From Trichostrongylus colubriformis (Eukaryota > Nematoda > Chromadorea > Rhabditida > Trichostrongylidae): a stretch of 64,000 nt of DNA. The position numbers and the translations under genes were made by a program. Location: assembly GCA_963978905.1 (NCBI GenBank), contig OZ022259.1, positions 33,972,343-34,036,342 of the forward strand, written 5' to 3'. Positions 33,416 through 43,530 of the stretch are shown here, piece by piece. The notes beneath the pieces were generated by a model. That model was not told where the DNA came from. It made no database searches and was given only the letters and a program-made list of their open reading frames with translations. Each line of letters begins with the position of its first letter. Position 1 is the first letter of the stretch.

Positions 33416-34652
33416 TTAGGTTGTCGCATTGAAATTTTCACTTTTTAATGTGATCCTATATTTTTGTTTGGAAACTTCTAAACATTTCCTGGCTAGGGAT
33501 GTATGAGGGTGTGTTCCCGCGCAATCGAAACCGTTAGTGTTATCCGCTCAAGCATTCTAACCTGTTAATAATGAACTTTTCACGCAACCAAGCCCGTTTG
33601 CTTCTACTTCAGAATATCGTCTGAAGCACACAGCAGCTGAAGCCCATCGGAACATTTGCAGTACGATGGGCGAGTCCAGCCTCTCCTACAAGACAGCCTC
33701 GAACTGGTAAAATAAGTTCGACGACGGGGACTACGAGCTTGAAGACTCACCTTACCCCGGACGCAGTGTAACCATCGATCTGGAACGCCTACGCGAAGCT
33801 GTAGAAGAGGACCCCAGAAATTCTACCCGCGATCTGGTGGAGGCATTTCAGTCACATCACTCCACAATAGCTAGATATCTCCATCAAATGGGAAAGTCGC
33901 ACAAATAAGGATCTTGGATACCACATCAACTGACTGCAACCCATCAACGGCAGCGCATCGAGGCCTGCATGGCAAACCTTTCTGCACACAAGAACTCGAG
34001 CTGGCTTTCCAATTTGTGACTACTGGGGATGAGTCACGGGTGATGCACGTCAACCATAGCCACAGGCGCCAATGGCTCGGAGAAGGCGAGAAAGGAGTGC
34101 CAGTACCACGACCTGAACAAGGGGCTCGGAAGGTGATGTCGTCTGTCTGATGGAATATGCGCGGAGTGATTCACTGTGAGCTGCCACCGGACAATACTAC
34201 TGTCACCAAGGAATATTTCTGTGAGCAGCTGGATCGCCTGAGCGCTAAACTCAGATTGCAGGATCGTATTCACTTTTTGCATGATAATGCTAGACCCCAT
34301 GTAGCTACAGTCACTCGCCAAAAAATCCTGAATTTGGGCTGGACTACCGTGGTACACCCTCCGTACTCGCCCGACCTAGCCCCAACAGACTACCACCTTT
34401 TCCGCTCCCTGAAGGCGTTCCTGGTTGAAAAACAATACGATCCTCGAGGGACCTAGAATCCGACCTTGCGGAATTTTTCGCTTCTAAGTCTTCCGATTTT
34501 TACCGTAATGGCATATTAGACCTACCTCGTCGTTGGCAAAGAGTTATTGATTCTAATGGAATGAACTTTGAATAAATCGATCTGATTGTACTGTTAACAA
34601 ATTGAAGTGAATTTTTTGTTGATAAAGTGGAAATTTCAATGCGACAGCCTAT
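33416..34652 (+). mobile_element. Mariner, full length but broken
   Basis: Ends TTAGGTTGTCGCATTGAAAT and an inverted partner (CAATGCGACAGCC), with TA at the junctions. Approximate ends are given because one base differs between sides. Carries a DD34D transposase pseudogene. Confidence 0.85.
33570..34575 (+). pseudogene. Mariner DD34D transposase, multiple lesions
   Basis: Readable parts in order: MNFSRNQARLLLLQ; ETASNW-like SYKTASNW and LEDSPYPGRS; LVEAFQSHHSTIARYLHQMG; the first Asp in VTTGDESRVMH; MRGVIHCELPPDN; the second Asp in LHDNARPHVATV; and YSPDLAPTDYHLFRSLK with the third Asp. Stops fall at 33622, 33709, 33906 and 34148, and there is a frameshift near 34450. Confidence 0.8.
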
Positions 34653-34920
34653 ATGTTGACTGAAACTTGTGGAACTTATACGTTTTTGAGTACAGAATGG
34701 TTAGGCGCTCCAGCTTACAAAGTGCTATTATCATACTTCATAAGGCCGGCAATCAGATGAGAAATACTGTGAAGATTTTCCTTGCCTCTCCGTGCCCCAA
34801 AGAACGTTGCAGGTTACAGCAAAACGCTACAACATGTTGAAGACCGAAGATTCATTATGTTGAGGAGGGGTGTCGAGGATGTTTAGGATAAAGCCTGGTA
34901 CAAGCGCAGCAGGCACTCAC

Positions 34921-35223
34921 ACCCAAGCGGGTGGGGGGAAATCCGCCAAAAAACCGCGTGGCCGTCCGCGGCGAGCGGCTCGGCTGGTGCGAGTACCAGT
35001 GGCAGGGCATGGCAGCCTTCAAGCGAGACAGTGTGGTAAAGGTGGAGGAGGCAGGGTGGCGTGGTTGGAGGAGGCAGTGTGGCATGGCTGGAGTGCAGAA
35101 GTGACGCAGCCACGCTCTGCCGGGCTCCCAAGAGCAAAATCGATTCGCAAGTCGTACTGGTGGCGCCGCGAGTGCGACGCCGCTGACGCGATTTTTTGGC
35201 GGATTTCCCCCACCCCACCCAAG
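34921..35223. mobile_element. GC-rich palindromic MITE
   Basis: GGTGGGGGGAAATCCGCCAA near 34931 is mirrored by TTGGCGGATTTCCCCCACCC at 35197-35216. The overlapping open frames on both strands here (up to 126 codons) are a by-product of GC-rich inverted arms. Confidence 0.65.
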
Positions 35224-36933
35224 CTGGATTACCAAGTACGTTAAAGACTAGTACACAAGGTAGTCTGATACGCAGGAAACAGAGAAAAGATCTCTCGAGA
35301 TGTTTGTGTGATATTAACAGTTACAGTGGGGAGCATCTTCATTCTTATTTCATCAATAACGAGAATTCAAAAATATATGTGCAAACTGGTTCCAAGTAAA
35401 AATTACTGGCATACTAGGTGCTTTGATCAGGCGCAAGTGCAAAAAAAGCATCAGAAACTGTAATGGACGCGCTCATCGAGGACAAAACACAATATGCAAG
35501 AACGTCATCAGCAAGACGGAGCACCGTTTGAAGAGCGCGACGATTAGCAATGAGCCCTCCTCCTGCGTATAGGTGACGCCCGTTGACAGTAAAGTGGCCC
35601 ACCGATGAGTCTATCCACGCAAATTTTGACCCTTCGCAGTTCCTGAAATAGAATTTCGCAACCAAAAGGCGCCCTTGAGCATTTCAAAGGTGTTCTGTAT
35701 TGCAACGAGGCCACCAAACTCAAGCGGCCTCTGCGGTTCTCCACGAAAAATCCTAAAGCTTTTTCAAAAAAAAACAAGCTTTTCAAGAAGAGTGATACCG
35801 CCCTGCCTTTATCAGGTCAGATTCCTCGACTGTTTGTAGTAATAAAGATTGTATCGTATTCAAAATTTACAAAAACATCATATTTGAAGGAGGCGGCCAT
35901 CCCTCTTCCTTATTTACAGGGATTATTTTTTCTGCCTACGAAAACGTAGTGGATTGAGACATTTACTGTTGTCTAATGTATGTGTTCTTTGAAAACAGCA
36001 TTACACTTCTGACAGCTGGATACCACACTATCTGCATTGTACAGCATAAGATTATGAATCATAGGATACTTTAGCGAGGTCCGTATCCATATATTCGGAT
36101 TTAACATCAAGGTACACTGTGCGATAAATACAAGTTAATATGAAGGAGGTGTACATCATATAAAGCGAAGCAAAGATCGAAAACCTCTGAAAGCGTCCGT
36201 TTCTGCCTTCCAGTCTGCACGAGCTTAGGATATGGAAGTCGATAATTAGAGTTTTTTTTACTGTTGACTATCATCTTAAAAAATCCACCACTGGGTCTGA
36301 ACACCCACACAATTATTCATTATTCTAATGTTATCACATCTGGCGCTGTTCACATTTCCGCTAACGAACAGTAGCAAGGTCAAGGGCGAACACATTGGAA
36401 TACTATCAAATGAAGATTTAGTACCACAGACCAGGAAGATAACATATTTTGCACTTATGAATAGTAACTGTTGACACATGACCAGAGATTCCAAAAAAAA
36501 AACACTGTCGGTTGACAGGAGCATTTTCTCCTACTACATGAGAAGTGGGTTATGGGAAAATTTGGTGGAACTGACAAGCAGAACGGATAAATATGATAGA
36601 GAAGGGATCAATCTATTCCTGGGACCGGTGCAGTACGGTCTTGCGCAGCAATACACAATTCCTCCTCTTCTTCACATGGTGCCTAGATGCCCGTACCTCA
36701 CCTAATACTTCTAATGTCACGAAACTCCTTTACTGCATGCTAGGGTAAAACTCCTGTCACAAAAAAGGACTGAACTACGTCGTTTTGATAAGGCAGCAAA
36801 TGCAATACAAAACGAATGGTAGCAAGAACTAGAGTACGTTCTGGTCCACCAGATTATTGCTCCTCATAATTTATTCTTACATAAGTACAACAAGGATTAT
36901 TGTTTGGGGAGGATACCACAGATCATAGAAATG
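35224..36933. other. 1.7 kb with no recognised gene
   Basis: Short frames on both strands without domains; no element ends recognised. Confidence 0.45.
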
Positions 36934-37911
36934 TAGTAGCGCTCAAAAGTCTTCGGTCAAATGGTTTTTTACTTAGGTTTTTCACTTGTAACTTTTTTGC
37001 GACTGGACCGATCTAAGAGAAATTTCAGTATGTTGTACTTGGAGACACTACATAAAAGTACGCCTAAGTATACTATTTTGGCGCTCAACGGTGTAAGTTA
37101 CGTGGTTAAAGACACCACAAGGAGGTAATTCTGGCCTACGGTAGAACAGACGCAGTGTGGACGAGTTCAAGTGGCCGCCATTGCACAAACTCCCCAATTT
37201 GACGCTGTGGCATGGTGCCAAGAGAAGATAATTATTTTATAAATTTGCTTTTTCCTTTTACTTTTTCCTTTATTCTTTCTTACACTGTTTCTAGATGTAC
37301 TTACATGAATGCTAATGTAATTGGGAATGGCCACTCCACTGCGCTGGGAGTCAGATGCTACAACTAATGTTAGACCGCGGCCCGTCTCCTACAGCGGGCA
37401 ACTCGGAAAGTCAGTGCGATGGTGCGAATGAGGCGCGAATACACACCGCAGCGATGCACTTTTGAATTCGGGTTTTTTTACCGATTATCGCTTCTAACCT
37501 TCTGCGTTCGTTACAAAGTGTTCATTTCTTTGTATTTTTCTCTTATTTCGGACCCCTTCCGGTTCCTTTGAATGCAATTTTTTGTTATTGGAGTGCCATC
37601 CCTATGCCGTCCCGTTGTGCGCTGTCATCAAAAGTCGTGGTCTTTCTACAAAATATTGATGTTCTCTGAGACTTGCTCGTTTTGTTTTTGTAAAGAAAGC
37701 CGTTTTCCTTGACCAAGCCTTTTTCTTTTTTTTTTTTTTGGGGGGGGGGTGGTCTTCTATTAAAAAACCATGAAAAGTGTCAAGCGGCACTCAAGTAGAA
37801 GGAAATGTTGACAACAGGTTCAGGCAGCAATATTAAAATTTTGACAAATTTGGTCAAGTAGAAAAAAGTTATGACAAAAAGGTGTTCGTCGGAGATTTTT
37901 GAGCGCTACTG
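36934..37911. mobile_element. DNA element with TAGCGCTCAAAA ends, interrupted
   Basis: Left (C/T)AGTAGCGCTCAAAA at 36934 and its inverted partner at 37898-37911, with TA on the right. Its middle is interrupted by the CCGGAAGGG-type element at 37108-37569. No transposase is readable. Confidence 0.6.
37108..37569 (+). mobile_element. CCGGAAGGG-type element, copy nested in another element
   Basis: Starts AAAGACACCACAAGGAGGTA and ends CCCCTTCCGGTTCCTTT, with an interior like 7625-8086. It is inserted inside 36934-37911. Confidence 0.78.
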
Positions 37912-38022
37912 TATATCAGAGCGCATGAAAGAACCACAGACTTGTAAAGTGCAACAGTGAGTCTCTGCTATATGCGGATGCACTGCCCGCGTTGCCCTCT
38001 CCTTGACTCCATGACGGCCTAA

Positions 38023-38458
38023 GGCCGCGGTCAAACTTCACGTGTCTGCGTGAATTAACGCCGGTGCCGCCGTAAACTCACGCAAGTGTCTGCGTGAGAT
38101 GACGCCGACACCGGCGACAAACCGACGCAACCATGTGCCTGCCGCAGCCGACGGCGTCAGTAGATAATGCGCACCGTTTGCAAAACGCTCGACCCAACTA
38201 TACTACAGTATGGTGACCGTGTCGAGAGCCCACGATTAAGATTTCGAATCTTGGCATAGTGCCATACTATGACATATACTAGTTTGAATCCCTGGGCCTT
38301 CGCCACGATCACCACACTGTAGTGCGGTTGGGTCGAGCGTTTTGCAAACGGTGCCCATTGTCTATTGAAGCCGTCGTCTGCGGCAGACACATGGTTGCGT
38401 CAGTTCGACGCCGGTGCCGGCGTCAACTCACGCATACACGTAAAGTACGACCGCAGCC
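38023..38458. mobile_element. Palindromic MITE (family P), copy 2
   Basis: GGCCGCGGTCAAACTTCACG and an inverted end, flanked by TAA/TTA. GACGCCGGTGCCGGCGTCAA and CACTGTAGTGCGGTTGGGTC match copy 1. The centre differs somewhat from copies 1 and 3. Confidence 0.78.
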
Positions 38459-38461
38459 TTA

Positions 38462-39369
38462 CGTTCAGACTTGCCGCCTTGTCGCCGCTAACCATCGCTG
38501 ACCGCGCAGCCTAAGAAAGTGATTTGAGTTTTTCTGTTATACTGCCCCTTGCAATTACCGTATCCCTTACATTAGCAAGATTTTTCCCTGAGCTTACAGA
38601 AAGGGGCTGAGAAATAAGTGAGATAACCGTGTGCGAAAATGGAATGTTACCTTAAGAAGGGCTCGTCCGCATACCGTAACCCACACCTCGTTCCCTGGTA
38701 ATGAAGAAAGCCCACTAGTGTGAGCACCAGCCAAGACCAAATAAAATGCATCATGCCAACGAAAAATTCAGAATCAATTTGGAGAACGGTTGGCTTTATT
38801 TGGGGCGAGCTGTTGTGGACTCACATCCTTCCACAATATGTCCACGACAAATGTATATACGCGATAACGGTGAGCGCCTTTGATTCCCGAATGAATGATA
38901 AGTATCAACTGAATGTAGCCATGTGCACGACCTCACTGTATCTCATGTCCCAGAATGCCATGAAGTATAATAGTTCCCTTTAGACCGGGGTCAAGCGTTG
39001 CGTCCATGAATATTTCGGGGAAGTACTACCCCCATGTCATTGCTCAGAAGGAACGAAACGCCAATGATGACATTCGCTAAACGATTCAGCCGAAAATGTG
39101 GCGCATAAAACTTAGTCGAGAATGGCACGATTCCTTGCGAAACGATCGAGATCCCGAAGAAAAAAAACCGAAGAACACATTTCTAAAACGTATCGTCGCA
39201 AAAACTAGTTCGCGCGATAGCGGGCGCGTTATCTATGCTGTAGTAATTTTGACTATTCTAAAATCAACCGTTACATCCTACAATCTCCAACTTGATGAAG
39301 AAGACCTAGTTATTTCCTAAGTGGGAATTTTGTTCAAATTTCCATGAAATTTCCATGTTCTCATTTTGA
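38462..39369. other. No recognised gene
   Basis: Short frames only. Confidence 0.45.
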
Positions 39370-39600
39370 AGACAACATTAGGGGTAATGTTGTCACTGAG
39401 TAACCTTAAAGGAAGTCACTCACATGGAAACTAGGAGCCTAATAAGCCCATTTATGTAGAAATCCCCGTCGAAGAGAGCTATTGCGAGCCGTAGAAACGG
39501 GGTAGCGGTTAGCAGCTGACGCCTTTACTTGACAGACTCCTCCTCCAGGCGACGTGATTCCTGATTGGCTACTGTGGGTGTGGCAAAAGAGAAGTCGCGG
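39370..39600 (+). repeat. Dispersed repeat shared with 18688-18905
   Basis: See the 18520 entry; the same blocks run in the same order. The Penelope-like sequence begins right at its end. Confidence 0.5.
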
Positions 39601-40700
39601 AGTTTTCTGTCAGTCAGTGGGCTCTCCCACATTGCTGATGATAACCTTGAACACATTGGGGCCATTTGAGCTAAGTTCACCCGCGGTAGGCCTATGTGTT
39701 TTGATTAGCACGTATAAAGTGGGACACAGTGGCAGATCACATTTGAGACAGTTGATGATGGTGTTAGATAGACGTGGAGCATATTCCTTTTCGCTTTGCA
39801 GTATGGTGTCTCGTCTTGGTTGCGTAATGGCTTTGTCAAGTGCTTGAGGGAGGATCATGCACTCACCTCCTTTCACTAATTGACAGTCGCATGCCTCTTC
39901 TCTAAGGCGGTCCCGTGCTTCTTTGAACCTCGTTTTCGTGAAGGTGTTAAATAAGAAGTGGTGCGTTTTTGTGCGTGTTGCTGCATCATATTTAGACTAA
40001 CGTAACGAAGAGGCGAAATTTTGTGCCCACAACTGGGTGCGGCTCTTGTGATCTATGATACGCAGCGGGTAAAGGTAAAGCAGGGAAGCATCTATTGCCT
40101 AGGTCCGTCGCATCCTCCCGCCGCGCTGTATTGGCTCTACACCGGAGGCGATCTATAAGGGTCTGCAGGTTGTCTGCGGGTTGTCTACAGTTTCACGGGC
40201 AACCCAAGGAGTGATTGATTGGAACGGAGCGAAACTGGGACCCAGCTCCAACAATGACAGCGCTTCGCTAGAGAGTGTGACGTTACCTAACTCTGTGACC
40301 TGAGGTTTTGGTAAGTGCTCTGCATCACTAAACGCTTGCTGGTGGCTAACGTCACTAAAGTTGCTTCTATGCACTACTCGCGATCTACGATACCTTTGCT
40401 GGTCTACAAATCTATCGAACTTGTCCTGCAGTCTTGCTTTAGCCCTAGAACGAATCAAATCACAAAAGTTTTTTGACCTGCCCTCAACCCTGTCCCAAAG
40501 GCCCTCCAGCACGATCCATTTACAACACATCTCTTTTGCGATACACTCCTTCAAACATGTATACATTTCAACACGTTGCGATCTTATTGCCATATTGAGT
40601 AGTTGTTGTTCCAGCGATGGTACCTGAGGGGAATCCTCCGGAAGTCCGTAGATTACGTGCAGCCGCTTGCTGGTGATAGTTTGACGTGATGCAAGATCCT
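39601..40700 (-). pseudogene. Penelope-like element, N-terminal and early reverse-transcriptase part
   Basis: Minus-strand frames: from about 40690, RLHVIYGLPEDSPQVPSLEQ leading into RSQRVEMYTCLKECIA, RAKARLQDKFDRFV, LSLLELGPSFAPFQS, then at 39876-39610 ILPQALDKAITQP, CPTLYVLIKTHRPTAG and FKVIISNVG. This is the region ahead of and into the first RT motifs of Penelope-like proteins. It is cut at 39600 before the catalytic part. Confidence 0.7.
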
Positions 40701-41069
40701 ACAGCGGCACAGAAAGTGGATGATCTGCCTTGTAGCCAATCTGTCGGTAATGGTCGGCTGGTACTTTTTTCAGAATATTCCCTCTAGTCTCTCTTTTAAT
40801 TTTGGCATAGATAGACTCTGACAGGGAAAAGCTTCAGACTCAATTTACTCCAAGGCTTCCACAATCCCGAGAACCTTTTCAACAGAGTACTAAACCAGCT
40901 CTCGGTATCGATCAATCGGAATGTATCATGGGCTTACCTTGGTATTTTGCTACCAGGGCGCGAGATGGACCACCAGTAGGACAACTTTTCAGTAGACTAA
41001 GGAGCACTACCTCCACCTCTACGACCTCTACCGCGTCGTTGACCAAAACCTACAGAGGCCAAAAAAGGG

Positions 41070-42440
41070 CGCGATGTTACGGGTTATGATCACACATTCC
41101 TCCTTCCTGTTAATTTTTGGGTCTTTTGCTGCAATCCAAAATGACTCCAATGTTTTCTGCGCGGTAGTTTTGGGTTCGAGTACCAGGATGATGACTGAGA
41201 CTGCAAATTCGGTACCCTCATGGACTGAACACGATGCATGCCTATGGGAGTTCCGGTTCTTGAACTCTTAAGATCGTCCAAGTGTTCCTTAACTCCCGTA
41301 CGAATGGGACGCCCTGTTTCACCCGCATATTCACTGCCGCAGGCCTGACAACGGATGAAATAGGTTGCCTCCAGGTTCATGCAGTCACCCTTTTTCTTAA
41401 AGGGGGAGACGACACACTCGGGGGTGTCCACAAGTTGTTGTACAAGCGGTTTGGCACCAGCTGCCTCCTGAGATTCCCTGGGGGTATCTCCACAATCCTG
41501 ACGTCTTGTTGCAGATCACATCTGTGCAAACTTGCCCTGAACGCTTTGCTTATTGCTCCAGAAACGTGAAAAGATACTTTATCGATCGGTGTTTTGCCGG
41601 ATCTCGAGTAGATGTGTGATACTCCTGCGCTGTGACCGCGTGTAAGGGTACCCATTGGATCGGGCAATGCTATGCCATGTTCAGCGACTCCTTTTTAAGT
41701 TCCGCATCCGAAATTCTACAGTGGCAGTTCTGAACATACTACCGACTACAACCCGCTTCATTCTCTTAGGGTGGGCTGAATGGTAGTGAATTAGAATACT
41801 CTTATTGAGGGCTTTCGATACCATTTGGTCTTGGATGCTCCTCTCGAAAGCTGAATTTGCACATTGAGAAACGGCAACCAGTTTTCTATAGGCTTCTCTC
41901 TCGTGAAGTCAAAACAATCAGCGTGATCATTTAAAAGGTCGGAACTTGCGTCCACTTCTCGTTGGGTAGAGCACATAATAATGTAGTCGTCGATGTAACA
42001 CATGTATAGAACTGGCTTGCAGTCTATCACCGGTTTCTCATCTTTGGCCATAAAGGCTATGGCTAACACTGGGGCTAGACGTTGGACCATGCCCAAACCT
42101 CTAAGCTGTTTGTAGTACTAGCATGACCACCTAAAGACCGAACACTTGAGGCACTTATCCAACATGGACATTATTGTGAAATGGATAACCGGTACAGGTA
42201 GAGAGTGCACTCATGCTCGCACAGTAGATTATATGTAGCTTCCAACGCTGCCTCATCTGACACATTGGTGTATGAGGACGTCATATCAAACGATTCCGTA
42301 ACAACTTCTTCTTGGAGATTGATACTAGACAACTTTTCAAGCAACATTTTGGTGTTGATTGGTGATGATTTTGCACCAAAACACCGATGAGGAATAGCGC
42401 ATTGTGGCGGGAAATACAAAGGAAAAAAGGGACGATGTTG
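41070..42440 (-). pseudogene. Penelope-like element, RT catalytic part and GIY-YIG endonuclease
   Basis: Minus strand in order: SFDMTSSYTNVSDEAALEAT (RT motif A region, 42171-42419); LYMCYIDDYIIM with the YxDD catalytic pair (41791-42096); FLNVQIQLSRG; a linker; then ATYFIRCQACGSEYAGETGR and GVKEHLDDLKSSRTG (GIY-YIG endonuclease, 41090-41431), ending TGRRNV. Frameshifts separate the pieces. RT would copy RNA at the nick made by the endonuclease. It lies upstream, on its strand, of the N-terminal part at 39.6-40.7 kb, the order expected from tandem copies. Confidence 0.8.
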
Positions 42441-43530
42441 GTCTCAAAAGGTGGTATTATATTCGAGCGATTGTAGTGAATGGAATACGAAGTAGTTGAG
42501 AATGGCTATTATGTGGGCAAAGCAAAGCGGAAAAGGCATGAGCAGTCATGAAAAATGAAACGATTGATAGAGTTAAAAATGAGCAACTCACGAACGTGGA
42601 AGAAAATAAAGGAGAGAAAGTTCATAGTTACATTTCAATACTACTTGTGCGACCGACTTTTCGGCATCCAGGTGGGGCTCAGGGTAGCCCTCGGCCAACG
42701 GATCGGAACTAGTCGTCTTATCTTGGGGGTTTACGTAGCCCCACAACGCTGAAAGGTCATCATGCAGGGGTTGGCGTTCCAAACTTGTGGTTGTGCCGGG
42801 CTTTCAGTAATGCGGCGTGCTTGCGCCCGAGGAGACGGACTCTGCCGCAAAAAATGCCCCAGTCTTCCACAGCTGAAGTACGTGTTGGAAACCCCGAAGC
42901 GATCTGAGTGGATGCCGGAGCCAGTCCGATCAACTTGCGTTCGGCTTGGCCAAACTTACGTTGGGTGGGAGGATTTGGATTCCTTCGATCATGCTGGCGT
43001 AGACCGAAATCCATGCGTTTCACCTCGGCCGCCAGTGCTTGAACTGGGTTTCCGAGGTGAGAAGCGGTATGCATCAATTCATCGCTAGCGGCCCCTGCAA
43101 GTATTAGGTTGTTGCAAAATTAATTTCGGTTTCAAGTAGCTTTTAAGTTTTCCAGCCGGCCTTTTCCAGGGCTGCGTATAATCATGAACCGAGGCGACTA
43201 TCGAGTCATCATGCTTTATGAGTTTAAATTGGAACACTCCGCAGCGGAGGCAGCTCGTAATCTCAGCAGTGTTTTTGGGACGAATTATCCTGCGAACGAA
43301 CAGTGGAGCTCTGGTTTGAAAAATTTGCTTCTGGCGATTTTGATCTCGAAGAGAAGTCGGGTCGCGGCCGCAGGTCATCGTTTAATGATCAAGATTTAAG
43401 GAGAGCCGTCGAAGCAAATTTATTTATTTATTTAGTGGACATGTGCAAACACATGCAACAACTCAGATAACAAACACAACCAAACAAACCTAGAACAATA
43501 TCAAACTGTGTGAATTCAAATTACATAAAA

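Larger units (their letters stand above)
33337..34890 (+). mobile_element. Tc1-like remnant split by a mariner
   Basis: TA then CAGGGTGCGGCAAAATTAGT at 33337 is a Tc1-like end. Beyond the mariner (33416-34652) the element resumes with a start at 34697, MVRRSSLQSAIIILHKAGNQ, a Tc1-type helix-turn-helix beginning. It soon breaks down and is cut by a palindromic MITE near 34890-34920. No right end was found. Confidence 0.6.

Noticed and set aside
34855..35244. Overlapping open frames over 100 codons on both strands
   Set aside because: They arise from the GC-rich palindromic MITE; no domain and symmetric frames on both strands.
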